From the NCBI GenBank assembly GCA_031417915.1, contig JANOWN010000007.1:16368-80367 (forward strand): 64,000 bases of DNA, read 5' to 3'. Source of the DNA: Methylotenera_A sp031417915 (GTDB taxonomy: Bacteria > Pseudomonadota > Gammaproteobacteria > Burkholderiales > Methylophilaceae). Below the pieces are notes generated by a model. The model had not been told where the DNA came from. It saw nothing but the letters and a program-made list of their open reading frames with translations, and did not search any database. Of the stretch, positions 33,704 through 41,938 are shown piece by piece. The translations under genes and the position numbers were made by a program. Position 1 is the first letter of the stretch. Each line of letters opens with the position of its first letter.

Positions 33704-35164
33704 ATGTTGAGAATAATTTTGCTGATGACATTTTGTTTGCTCCTTGCGGCTTGTGGCAAACCAGAAAACATCGGCGAAATCAATTTTGCCATCGCGCAAG
33801 CGCCGCTCAACCTCGACCCACGTTATGCCACAGATGCTGCATCCGAGCGCGTGAACCGTTTAATTTACCAACCATTAGTCGATTTTGATGCCGCCCTGCA
33901 ACCCGCATGGATATTAGCTCGTGGCGATGCTCTAAATGATAAAAATTATCGATTTATTTTGCAAAAACCTGCTATTTTTCACAATGGAGATGTGCTCACC
34001 GCACACGATGTAAAAGCGACATATGATTCAATTTTAAGCTTAAAAGATTCACCGCACGCGGCTGAGTTTGCCAATATTGAAGGCATTCAAGTTGAAGATA
34101 AAAACACAGTTTTATTCCAATTAAAACAGCCAGATAAGCATTTTGTTGCCAAGTTAATTATTGGTATTTTGCCAAAAAGTTTAATCGAAAAAGTTAATAA
34201 TAAAAGCCATGATTTTTCGCACAATCCTGTCGGTTCTGGCGCATTAAGGTTTGTGAGCTGGCAAAATAAGCTCACTTTGCAGCGTATTTCAGATGAACAA
34301 ATTATTTCGTTGCAAGAAGTTAAAGACCCAACGGTGCGCGTACTGAAATTATTGCGCGGCGAGGCCGATTTAATACAAGGTGATTTGCCACCAGAGCTGG
34401 TAAAACATTTGCAAAGCAAACCTGAAATCAACGTAAAAACCAGCGTGGGCGCTAATTTTTCTTACCTTGGTTTGAATATGCAAGATGCTGTTTTAAAAAA
34501 ATTAAAAGTGCGGCAAGCCATTGCGCACGCCATCGACCGCCAAGCGATTATCGACAAAGTGATGGTGCAAAGTTCACGCATCGCTGGCGCGATTTTGCCG
34601 CCCGAGCACTATACCAATAAAAATACAAATTTAACGCCTTACGATTACAACCCAGAGTTAGCGAAAAAATTACTGCAAGAGGCGGGCGTTAAGTTGCCAC
34701 TTAAGTTGGTGTATAAAACTTCAACTGACGCTCAAAGAGTTCGCTTTGCGACAATTTTGCAAGCGCAAATGCGGCCAGCAGGCATAGAGTTGGAAATTAG
34801 AAGTTTGGATTGGGGCACGTTTTTTGCCGATGTAAAGGCGGGTAATTTTCAACTTTTCGGCCTCACTTGGGTGGGCATTAAAACGCCAGAAATTTACACC
34901 AAAGCCTTTGGTAGCGACTTTTCCCCACCCAATGGCTTTAACCGCGGCAGATACGCAGATGTCGAGTTAGATAAATTACTTGCAAATGAGGATTGGCCTG
35001 CCGTTACGCAGCGTATTCATGCGCAATTGCCCTATATTCCGCTGTGGTACGAAGGTCAATTTGCGGCAATGAAAAAAAATATCAGCAATTACTCTCCCAA
35101 GCCAGACGGTAACTGGGATGACTTAACCATTATTGAAAGGTCGGCGACAATTACACGCGAATAG
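33704..35164 (+). CDS. Peptide-type ABC transporter substrate-binding lipoprotein
   Basis: A 486-residue periplasmic binding protein of the peptide/nickel family (DppA/OppA). The signal ends in LLAAC, lipidated at C17. ATDAASERVNRLIYQPLVDFD and FHNGDVLTAHDVKATYDSIL are family signatures. It is probably the partner of the two permeases at 37768 and 38793, although four unrelated genes lie between. No ATPase gene is near. Residues about 64-76 (LQPAWILARGDAL) are encoded by a partial match to the palindromic repeat. Confidence 0.87.
   Translation: MLRIILLMTFCLLLAACGKPENIGEINFAIAQAPLNLDPRYATDAASERVNRLIYQPLVDFDAALQPAWILARGDALNDKNYRFILQKPAIFHNGDVLTAHDVKATYDSILSLKDSPHAAEFANIEGIQVEDKNTVLFQLKQPDKHFVAKLIIGILPKSLIEKVNNKSHDFSHNPVGSGALRFVSWQNKLTLQRISDEQIISLQEVKDPTVRVLKLLRGEADLIQGDLPPELVKHLQSKPEINVKTSVGANFSYLGLNMQDAVLKKLKVRQAIAHAIDRQAIIDKVMVQSSRIAGAILPPEHYTNKNTNLTPYDYNPELAKKLLQEAGVKLPLKLVYKTSTDAQRVRFATILQAQMRPAGIELEIRSLDWGTFFADVKAGNFQLFGLTWVGIKTPEIYTKAFGSDFSPPNGFNRGRYADVELDKLLANEDWPAVTQRIHAQLPYIPLWYEGQFAAMKKNISNYSPKPDGNWDDLTIIERSATITRE
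33891..33932 (-). repeat. 40-bp palindromic element, partial copy 6, inside the substrate-binding protein gene
   Basis: Sixteen consecutive bases (AACCCGCATGGATATT) are identical to the reverse complement of copy 2, with GCCCT five bases of arm to the left. The right arm has diverged and no longer pairs. It may be a decayed copy or a chance match. Confidence 0.45.
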
Positions 35165-35185
35165 TATTTGAACTAAAAATATGCT

Positions 35186-35212
35186 AATGTATCTACATAA
35201 ATGTATCTACAT
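35186..35212. promoter_or_regulatory. Direct-repeat operator upstream of vapB
   Basis: Two perfect copies of AATGTATCTACAT start 14 bp apart (35186-35198 and 35200-35212). The second ends 14 bp before the vapB ATG and just before the AAGGAG ribosome site. ATGTA/TACAT also makes each copy a short palindrome. This is the expected place for VapB-VapC autorepression. Confidence 0.7.
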
Positions 35213-35226
35213 TTAAGGAGATTATT

Positions 35227-35475
35227 ATGCAAGCTACCGCTAAAATATTTAAAGCAGGCAATAGCCAAGCACTACGTTTACCCAAAGCTTTTCGCATGGA
35301 TGCGGAAGAGGTTACTTTGCAGAAAGATGATGTGACAGGCGTGATTACGATTACCCCGCGAAAAACAGAAAAAGAACTGCATGCAGTGTTTAATTTAATT
35401 CGCATGGCAGAGGTGCCAGTAGACTTTATGCAAACACGCGATAACCAGCCCGCAGACTTTAAGGATATTTTTTAA
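35227..35475 (+). CDS. vapB: VapB-type antitoxin (AbrB/SpoVT domain)
   Basis: An 82-residue antitoxin. The swapped-hairpin DNA-binding domain is at the N-terminus (TAKIFKAGNSQALRLPKAFRM), and the C-terminal tail (QPADFKDIF) should occupy the toxin's active site. A good ribosome site (AAGGAG) lies 8 bp upstream. The stop overlaps the toxin's ATG by one base. The repeated AATGTATCTACAT upstream is the likely operator. It resembles tRNA-fMet-cleaving VapBC systems of enterobacteria. Confidence 0.9.
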   Translation: MQATAKIFKAGNSQALRLPKAFRMDAEEVTLQKDDVTGVITITPRKTEKELHAVFNLIRMAEVPVDFMQTRDNQPADFKDIF

Positions 35476-35882
35476 TGTTAAGCTACTTGCTGGATACTGA
35501 CATTTGCAGCTATGCCATTAAACATAAAACACCGAAATTACTTGCAAAAATTGAGCGAAGTATTTTGCGTGAAGAATCTGCCATTTCAGTGGTTACCCGC
35601 GCAGAGCTTTTATACGGGCTTGCATTAGTGCCAGAAGCTATTAGCTTAAAAAAGGCAGTGTTGGCTTTTTTAGAAGTAATACCATGCTTGGCTTGGCCGA
35701 TTCACGCTGCACAGCCTTATGCCAACTTGCGCAGCCCGCAAAAATTAAGCGGCACGCCGATTGGTTATATGGATACGCTTATTGCCGCCCACACACTGGC
35801 CGAAAAACTGATATTAGTCACCCATAATACTAAACATTTTGAGCGGATTGAGGGTTTGAAAATGGAAGATTGGACAATTTAA
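35475..35882 (+). CDS. vapC: VapC-type PIN-domain ribonuclease toxin
   Basis: A 135-residue PIN-domain RNase. Acidic metal-binding residues appear in LLDTDICSYAI (D7, D9), TRAELLYGL (glutamate), and GYMDTLIAAHTLA (aspartate). THNTKHFERIEGLKMEDW is the typical VapC end. Enterobacterial relatives cleave initiator tRNA; the target here is not proven. It is coupled to vapB. Together with the next gene it forms a small accessory block inserted between genes for a peptide transporter. Confidence 0.9.
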   Translation: MLSYLLDTDICSYAIKHKTPKLLAKIERSILREESAISVVTRAELLYGLALVPEAISLKKAVLAFLEVIPCLAWPIHAAQPYANLRSPQKLSGTPIGYMDTLIAAHTLAEKLILVTHNTKHFERIEGLKMEDWTI

Positions 35883-35911
35883 GGGCTTAGAAATTAACCA
35901 GGGGAATAACA

Positions 35912-37165
35912 ATGTACGAAAATTTAATAGACCCACAAATTCAAATTTTGGAGCGATGTCAAACTGCTTGGGAAGTTATGATGCCCAGCTTGCCTGATGA
36001 TTTAAGCCCTTATGGCATACCCTCTCTCACTAAATTTGATATTAAAAAATCTTTTCCCAAGATTATTTCCAGATTGAAAAATATCAAAGGGCAATCTCTA
36101 GAAGAGGTTAGTCCTTTTATAGTTCAAACCATATCTCAAAACTTCCCAAGCTGGACTTCGCCTTTGGAGAGCTGGATAGCTTCTGCGCCCCCCACTCTCC
36201 CGAACATAGTTTCACACTTAAATGCAATGTGGTCGCAGCTAAATACGTTTGATAATGAAATTAATATACCGAGTCTTGAAGAAGTTAAGATGTTGGTTAT
36301 GGAAAACAAACGCTTGCAGTCTGAAGCGAAAGACCTGCTCAAGCTCACAAGTAACCTGACCAAAAAGAATAATGATTTAACAGAAGTTCTAGCACAAGCT
36401 AAAAAGTTCTCTAAAGATTCTAAAGAGTTGCTAGAAGAGGCGCTTAAGTCAAAGGCAACAATAGACTCAGATGCCTTAGTTACTTCAGCGCATCGTGAAT
36501 CTATTGTAAAAGACCAAATTGATAGTGCAAATCAGCTTATTGCTTTGAATGCAATAACTGAGAAAATACCAGAGTTTGAACAAAAGCGTGATGCAATTAC
36601 AAAACAATGTGATGAGATATTGGTTGAAGCTAAAAACCGTTTAGATGCTGCATCAAGAGCTGGCATGGCAACTTCATTCTCAGATCGGGCAAGTGAGTAT
36701 GTGTGGCCTAGAAGGTTTTGGTTAATCTCATTTGTGCTATCACTGACTGGTGTTTTTCTGGTTGCATATTGCTTTATTGTTCCAGAGTTAATTAAGCTTG
36801 AAGGAAGTGATAGATTTTTCCATTTTATAACTGATATTCCATTAACACTTCCATTTATTTGGTTAGCTTGGTTTTCTGCACTTAGATTTAGTCAGCTTGG
36901 CAGGCTGAGAGAAGATTATGCGTTTAAGGTTGCAACAGCGTTGTCTTTAGACGGTTACAGAAAGCAGGCAAATGACGTTAGCCCTGACTTGCAGGAGAAG
37001 TTATTAGATTTAGCCATTACTAATTTTGGCGAAAATCCACTTAGGTTAATGACGAAAGACTCTGCAAAAGATGCACATCCTTTGGCGGGTGCTTTAGATG
37101 AGAAAACATTGAATGAAATAGTAAAGTCTGCATTTCAATCATTGTCAGATAAAATTAGTAAATAG
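35912..37165 (+). CDS. Unknown coiled-coil membrane protein
   Basis: A 417-residue protein. Residues 1-115 are helical and without a signal. A coiled coil covers about 122-250. Two membrane segments follow (about 267-290 and 306-326). The cytoplasmic end opens with RLREDYAFKVATALSLDGYR (331-350), a stretch I have seen in various membrane-anchored coiled-coil proteins of unknown role. A strong ribosome site (AGGGGAA) is present. Codons are more AT-rich than in neighbouring transporter genes. The position just after vapBC suggests an accessory, possibly defence-related, gene; this is a guess. Confidence 0.6.
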   Translation: MYENLIDPQIQILERCQTAWEVMMPSLPDDLSPYGIPSLTKFDIKKSFPKIISRLKNIKGQSLEEVSPFIVQTISQNFPSWTSPLESWIASAPPTLPNIVSHLNAMWSQLNTFDNEINIPSLEEVKMLVMENKRLQSEAKDLLKLTSNLTKKNNDLTEVLAQAKKFSKDSKELLEEALKSKATIDSDALVTSAHRESIVKDQIDSANQLIALNAITEKIPEFEQKRDAITKQCDEILVEAKNRLDAASRAGMATSFSDRASEYVWPRRFWLISFVLSLTGVFLVAYCFIVPELIKLEGSDRFFHFITDIPLTLPFIWLAWFSALRFSQLGRLREDYAFKVATALSLDGYRKQANDVSPDLQEKLLDLAITNFGENPLRLMTKDSAKDAHPLAGALDEKTLNEIVKSAFQSLSDKISK

Positions 37166-37167
37166 CA

Positions 37168-37647
37168 ATGCGCATCGAAATTTCTATTCAACACCAAACC
37201 CTCACACTATTCGACAACTTCGGCGGTGTTAAGGCCAAATACTCCGTTTCAACTGCAGCTAATGGCGTGGGGTGCGAGAAGGATAGCGGCTGCACGCCGC
37301 TGGGTACGCATATCATTCGCGCTAAGATTGGTGCGGGTGCTGCGCCAAATGCGGTGTTTGTTGGGCGGCGGTTAACAGGCGAAATCTGCACGCCTGAGTT
37401 GATTGCGCAGTTTCCAAATCGCGATTGGATTTTAACGCGTATTTTATGGTTAAGCGGTACGGAGCTTGGCTTTAACCGCCTTGGTAATGTAGATACCATG
37501 CAGCGTTATATTTATATTCACGGCACGCCAGACTCTACCGATATGGACGTGATTGGTTCGCATGGCTGTGTGCGCATGCGCAATGCAGATGTGATTGAAT
37601 TGTTTGATTTGGTTGAAGTTGGTACGCCTGTATTGATTTTAGAGTGA
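37168..37647 (+). CDS. L,D-transpeptidase (YkuD domain)
   Basis: A 159-residue protein consisting almost only of a YkuD domain. IYIHGTPD (H118) and SHGCVRMRNADVIEL (H132, C134) are the catalytic motifs. L,D-transpeptidases form 3-3 peptidoglycan cross-links or attach lipoproteins. No signal peptide is seen, which is odd for an enzyme acting on cell wall; short cytoplasmic-looking members do occur in betaproteobacteria. The ATG lies 2 bp after the previous stop, without a clear Shine-Dalgarno, so translation may be coupled. Confidence 0.85.
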   Translation: MRIEISIQHQTLTLFDNFGGVKAKYSVSTAANGVGCEKDSGCTPLGTHIIRAKIGAGAAPNAVFVGRRLTGEICTPELIAQFPNRDWILTRILWLSGTELGFNRLGNVDTMQRYIYIHGTPDSTDMDVIGSHGCVRMRNADVIELFDLVEVGTPVLILE

Positions 37648-37668
37648 AACGAAGCATATCTCACCATC

Positions 37669-37751
37669 GTCATTCCGACGAAAGTCGGAATCCAGAGTCT
37701 TTTTTCGATATGTGTTTAACGTCACTAGATTCCGACTTTCGTCGGAATGAC
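37669..37751. repeat. Long intergenic palindrome, family B copy 2
   Basis: A perfect 24-bp inverted repeat (37669-37692 and 37728-37751) with a 35-nt loop. It begins GTCATTCCGACGAAAGTCGG. A possible ATG for the next gene lies inside its right arm. Confidence 0.95.
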
Positions 37752-37767
37752 AGATGAGGGTGAATGC

Positions 37768-38676
37768 GTGTTTTTGTTAAAAAAATTATCAAGCTTTGCT
37801 ACAGTCATTTTTGGCGTACTTTTACTCACTTTTTTACTCATTCATTTAGTGCCGGGCGACCCAGTGGAGGTGATGTTGGGCGAATCGGCCAGCATAGCAG
37901 ACCGCGAAACTTTGCGCGCAGAGCTTGGGCTAAATCAATCGTTAATTCAACAATTTGGTCGCTATATTAGCAAGCTTGCGCAAGGTGATTTAGGCAGCTC
38001 GATACATACCAAAATGCCGATTATTGAGCTCATTAAAGCACGTTACCCTGCCACATTAAAGCTTGCAGTTTTGTCACTCATCATTGGCTTGGTAATCGGC
38101 ATTCCGCTGGGCATTTACGCTGCGTTGAAGGCGAATCATTGGCAAGATTTCGTGGTGACGATAGTTTCGGTGCGTTTATCTGCCATGCCTGCATTCTGGC
38201 TGGGGCCAATGTTGATGCTAGTTTTTGCGGTGTGGCTCGGTTGGTTGCCTGTCAGCGGCATGGAATCGAACAGCTCAATTATTTTGCCCGCGATTACTTT
38301 GGGTTTTGGCTTAAGCGCGATACTTACGCGTATGACGCGCACCAGTTTGTTGGAAGTATTAAACGACGATTTTATTCGCACCGCACGCGCCAAAGGCTTG
38401 AGTGAAAAAACCGTGATTGTTAAACATGCTTTGCGCGCGGCCTTGCTGCCAATTATCACCATTGTCGGTTTGCAAATGGGCAGTTTGTTAGCTGGAACGG
38501 TCATCACCGAGACGATTTTTAGTTGGGATGGTATTGGGCGTTTGCTGGTGGAAAGCATCGAAAAGCGCGATTACCCCGTGACGCAAGCTTGCGTGCTGGT
38601 GGTGGCGCTGAGTTATGTGTTGGTGAATTTGTTGACAGACATGATTTATAGATTCGCTGACCCTAGAGTGAGATGA
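37768..38676 (+). CDS. Peptide-type ABC transporter permease (DppB/OppB-like)
   Basis: A 302-residue inner-membrane permease with six membrane segments. VPGDPVEVMLGE in the first periplasmic part and the EAA-loop-like TARAKGLSEKTVIVKHALRAALLP are typical of DppB/GsiC. The GTG at 37768 is chosen since GAGGGTG precedes it; the in-frame ATG at 37747 lies within the palindrome arm and has no ribosome site. It pairs with the permease at 38793, from which it is separated by a family A palindrome. Confidence 0.85.
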   Translation: MFLLKKLSSFATVIFGVLLLTFLLIHLVPGDPVEVMLGESASIADRETLRAELGLNQSLIQQFGRYISKLAQGDLGSSIHTKMPIIELIKARYPATLKLAVLSLIIGLVIGIPLGIYAALKANHWQDFVVTIVSVRLSAMPAFWLGPMLMLVFAVWLGWLPVSGMESNSSIILPAITLGFGLSAILTRMTRTSLLEVLNDDFIRTARAKGLSEKTVIVKHALRAALLPIITIVGLQMGSLLAGTVITETIFSWDGIGRLLVESIEKRDYPVTQACVLVVALSYVLVNLLTDMIYRFADPRVR

Positions 38677-38700
38677 AAGATGTTACTTAACACCCACACC

Positions 38701-38774
38701 GTCATTCTGAGCATAGCGAAGAATCCAGTCCTTCTGTTAAATACTACTGGATTCTTCGCTATGCTCAGAATGAC
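38701..38774. repeat. Long intergenic palindrome, family A copy 3
   Basis: A perfect 29-bp inverted repeat (38701-38729 and 38746-38774) with a 16-nt loop, starting GTCATTCTGAGCATAGCG. It is the most intact copy and lies between the two permease genes. Confidence 0.97.
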
Positions 38775-38792
38775 AAGCTATAAAAAATTACG

Positions 38793-39587
38793 ATGAAAAA
38801 ATTCGCATCGTTCATATTGTTGTTTTGGGTTGTTGCCGTTTTGCTCGGGCTGTTTTTTGGCTTGCATGGTAACGGCATTGATTTAAACGCAATCCTTGCC
38901 ACGCCTAACGTTCAGCATTGGTTAGGTGCAGATGATTTAGGGCGCGATATTTTGGCGCGCATTTTAAAAGGTGTGCAGGTTTCGTTTTTCGTCGCAATTT
39001 TTGTGACGCTAATCACCATGACTATCGGTGTATTCGTTGGTTTACTGGCAGGATATTATGGCGGAAAAATCGACAAACTTTTAATGCAAATTACTGATAT
39101 TTTTCTCGCTTTTCCAGGTATTTTATTGGCGATTGCGTTTGCTGCTGTGCTTGGCCCAGGCATGATTAATTTGGTAATCGCTTTATGTTTAACAGGTTGG
39201 GTGAGTTACGCCAGATTAACGCGCGGTCAAACCTTGAGCTTGCGCAATCGCCAGCACGTGCAAGCAGCAGAATCACTCGGCGCCAGCGTACCGCGACTTT
39301 TGTTTAAACATATTTTGCCGTTGCTAGGTTCTATATTAATTGTAGAGGCCACTTACAGCTTGGCGAGTATAATGATCGCCGAGGCCAGTTTGTCGTTTCT
39401 CGGCTTGGGCATACAAGCGCCCAATGCAAGCTGGGGTGCCATGTTGCGCGATGGCGTGCGCTATATGCTGGTTGCGCCGCATTATGTGTTAATTGTCGGT
39501 TTGAGCTTAATGAGCTTGATTTTGGCGATTAATTTATTGGGCGATCAATTACGCGATAAATTAGACGTCCGTACAGAAATTAACTAA
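38793..39587 (+). CDS. Peptide-type ABC transporter permease (DppC/OppC-like)
   Basis: A 264-residue permease with six membrane segments. HWLGADDLGRDILARILKG near 41-59 and the EAA loop QAAESLGASVPRLLFKHILP are characteristic of DppC. It is probably the partner of the permease before it. No ATPases (DppD/F type) follow; the next gene is a methyltransferase, so the transporter must borrow ATPases from elsewhere. Confidence 0.87.
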   Translation: MKKFASFILLFWVVAVLLGLFFGLHGNGIDLNAILATPNVQHWLGADDLGRDILARILKGVQVSFFVAIFVTLITMTIGVFVGLLAGYYGGKIDKLLMQITDIFLAFPGILLAIAFAAVLGPGMINLVIALCLTGWVSYARLTRGQTLSLRNRQHVQAAESLGASVPRLLFKHILPLLGSILIVEATYSLASIMIAEASLSFLGLGIQAPNASWGAMLRDGVRYMLVAPHYVLIVGLSLMSLILAINLLGDQLRDKLDVRTEIN

Positions 39588-39595
39588 GGAATCAC

Positions 39596-40753
39596 TTGAG
39601 CAACACAAACATAGATTTAACAACAATTACGTGGCAAGAAAAAAGTAAAACAATAGAGGCGATTTGGCAGTCGGAGGCAGGTAATCCTCCGCCCAAAAAT
39701 GTGATGATTGCCGATGACACCACCAACGCCAAAGTGGCTTACAAGCTGATTTGCGAAGGCACGAGCTTTTTATATAAAGGTGATTTTCAAAACGCCAAGC
39801 AATTGCTGCAAGCCATTACGCGCAAAATAGATAGTAAACTAATTCCGGTAGCCGAGAACTTAACGCAGGCTTTTCATCAACATCGCGCGCGGCAGATTCA
39901 GCGCGCCAACATTACCAATAAAATTTTAATTGAGCTCAATCATGGTGCATGCGATTTAAAACGTGCGCCCGATGTAAAGGACGCGGTAGCTGGTGCGATG
40001 ATTACCAATGCCAAGCTAGATAAAGTGCCTGCAAAATTAGTGCTTTCACTACGCGAGCTTTTGGGGATAATAGGCGCGCACGAATGGCGCAAAAAAGGCG
40101 TTTTTATCGATGCCATGCAAGCCAATATCCACGCGCACTATGGCGTATATTCTCCAATACGTGGCGAGTATTTAGAATTGATTAATAACGCGCCTTTAGG
40201 CAATGCCAAAACGGCGTTTGATATTGGCACAGGCACTGGCGTTATCGCCGCGATTTTGGTGACGCGCGGCATAAAAGCAGTGATGGCGACCGACAACAGC
40301 GTGCGCGCATTGAATTGCGCGGTCGAAAATATCGAAAAACTTAATTTAAAACAATACATTATGCTTGAGCAAGCTAATTTATTTCCAGGCGGTAGCAAGA
40401 AAGCCGATTTGATTGTGTGCAATCCACCCTGGCTGCCCGCCAAAGCCAATGCGCCAATTGAGCACGCGATTTATGACCCAAACAGTGCGATGTTGAAAAG
40501 CTTTTTAAGCGGCGTAAAAGCACATTTGAATGAAGAAGGCGAAGCATGGCTCATCATGTCAGATTTGGCGGAACATTTGGGTTTGCGCACGAATGAAGAG
40601 TTGATGAAATGGATTGCCGATGCGGGTTTAACTGTAATTGAAAAGCTGAATATTGCACCAAAGCATGCGAAATCTAGCGACCAGTCTGACCCACTTTATG
40701 CGGCAAGAAGTAAAGAAATCACCTCGCTTTATCGTTTGAAAGAAAACGTCTAA
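39596..40753 (+). CDS. Class I SAM-dependent methyltransferase (HemK/RsmC-like)
   Basis: A 385-residue protein. The C-terminal Rossmann domain (about 195-330) shows FDIGTGTGVIAAIL for SAM binding and VCNPPWLPA, an NPPY-type motif of nitrogen methylators of nucleic acids or glutamine. The N-terminal half is helical and of unknown role. The TTG at 39596, 6 bp after AAGGA, is the likely start, as no upstream ATG is open. Residues about 172-184 (DAMQANIHAHYGV) are encoded by a copy of the palindromic repeat. Substrate unknown. Confidence 0.75.
   Translation: MSNTNIDLTTITWQEKSKTIEAIWQSEAGNPPPKNVMIADDTTNAKVAYKLICEGTSFLYKGDFQNAKQLLQAITRKIDSKLIPVAENLTQAFHQHRARQIQRANITNKILIELNHGACDLKRAPDVKDAVAGAMITNAKLDKVPAKLVLSLRELLGIIGAHEWRKKGVFIDAMQANIHAHYGVYSPIRGEYLELINNAPLGNAKTAFDIGTGTGVIAAILVTRGIKAVMATDNSVRALNCAVENIEKLNLKQYIMLEQANLFPGGSKKADLIVCNPPWLPAKANAPIEHAIYDPNSAMLKSFLSGVKAHLNEEGEAWLIMSDLAEHLGLRTNEELMKWIADAGLTVIEKLNIAPKHAKSSDQSDPLYAARSKEITSLYRLKENV
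40109..40149 (+). repeat. 40-bp palindromic element, copy 7, inside the methyltransferase gene
   Basis: It is identical to copy 2 at 31 of 41 positions end to end, including AAGCCAATATCCA. Arms ATGCCAT (40110-40116) and ATGGCGT (40140-40146) still pair with one wobble although their bases differ from other copies, which indicates compensating change. Confidence 0.65.
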
Positions 40754-40762
40754 TTGCTTAGA

Positions 40763-40793
40763 CCGTCATTCTTCGCTACGCTCAGAGTGACGG
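40763..40793. repeat. Short palindrome, family A copy 4 (internally deleted)
   Basis: CCGTCATTCT and AGAGTGACGG are the usual ends, with only TCGCTACGCTC between them. It looks like one arm tip joined to the other end, with the middle of the 80-bp element lost. It lies between the methyltransferase gene and nagZ. Confidence 0.75.
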
Positions 40794-40868
40794 AGTTTTG
40801 AGATTTTTTGATTAAAATAACGCTTGTGAAATGCACCAAATAAAACATAAATCGAAAGAAAGCAAAGC

Positions 40869-41927
40869 ATGTCTTTAGGTCCCGTTATGTTAGACGTTGT
40901 CGGCAAAGAGTTAAGCGCCGACGACATCAAAAGATTGCAGCATCCGTTGGTGGGTGGTGTGATTTTATTTGCACGAAACTTCGAAAATTGTGCTCAATTA
41001 GCTGCCCTGACAGCGAGTATTCATGAGGTTCGCAGCCCACCTCTTTTAATCGCTGTAGATCATGAAGGTGGTCGCGTTCAACGATTTAGAGAAGGTTTTA
41101 CCAAAATCCCACCCATGCGCGAGTTTGGTAAAATTTGGGATGTTGATAGAAAAAAATCCAAAGAATTAGCGGTGGAAGCAGGTTGGATTTTGGCAGCGGA
41201 ATTGCGCGCACATGGCGTGGATTTTAGCTTTACGCCCGTGCTGGATATGGATTATGGCGACAGTTTGGTGATTGGCGACCGAGCATTTCATAAAAACACG
41301 CAAGCCATTAACGAGCTGGCGTTTAGCCTGATGCAAGGCCTTAAAAAAGGTGGCATGCAAGCAGTTGGCAAACATTTTCCAGGGCACGGCTTTGTGGTTG
41401 CCGATTCGCATGTGAGCATTCCTGTGGATGAGCGCGAGTTTGATCAGATTGCGCAAAATGACATGCAGCCGTTTCGGCAAATGATTGATGAGGGTTTGGC
41501 GGCGATTATGCCCGCGCATGTGATTTACCCAAAAGTGGATGATAAACCTGCGGGTTTTTCGTCTAAATGGCTACAAAAAGTGCTCAGAGAAAGATTGGGC
41601 TTTCAGGGCGTGATTTTTAGCGATGATTTAAGCATGGAAGGCGCCTCTGTAGGTGGTGATGTAACGACACGTAGTTTGGCTGCGCTGAATGCGGGTTGCG
41701 ATATGGTGCTATTGTGCAATCGCCCAGATTTGGCCGATGAATTACTAGACAATTTATTGTGGAAAATGTCTGCACAAAGCACCATCAGGCTCGCGCATAT
41801 GCACGGCGCGCGTTACCCTATGCACATGAACCATTTACACGAAAATGGTGATTTTGTGGCGGCGGTAAAGCGTGTTGGCATGGTAGGAAAATCTGGACCT
41901 GAGTCTGAATTGGATTTGTTTGCTTAG
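40869..41927 (+). CDS. nagZ: Beta-N-acetylhexosaminidase
   Basis: A 352-residue cytoplasmic glycoside hydrolase family 3 enzyme that removes GlcNAc from anhydro-muropeptides in cell-wall recycling. KHFPGHGFVVADSHVS near residues 166-181 holds the catalytic histidine-aspartate dyad, and FSDDLSMEGAS carries the nucleophile aspartate. DHEGGRVQRFREGF near 66-79 is another NagZ signature. Length equals E. coli NagZ (341) within a few residues. Confidence 0.93.
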   Translation: MSLGPVMLDVVGKELSADDIKRLQHPLVGGVILFARNFENCAQLAALTASIHEVRSPPLLIAVDHEGGRVQRFREGFTKIPPMREFGKIWDVDRKKSKELAVEAGWILAAELRAHGVDFSFTPVLDMDYGDSLVIGDRAFHKNTQAINELAFSLMQGLKKGGMQAVGKHFPGHGFVVADSHVSIPVDEREFDQIAQNDMQPFRQMIDEGLAAIMPAHVIYPKVDDKPAGFSSKWLQKVLRERLGFQGVIFSDDLSMEGASVGGDVTTRSLAALNAGCDMVLLCNRPDLADELLDNLLWKMSAQSTIRLAHMHGARYPMHMNHLHENGDFVAAVKRVGMVGKSGPESELDLFA

Positions 41928-41938
41928 GCTAATTTTAC

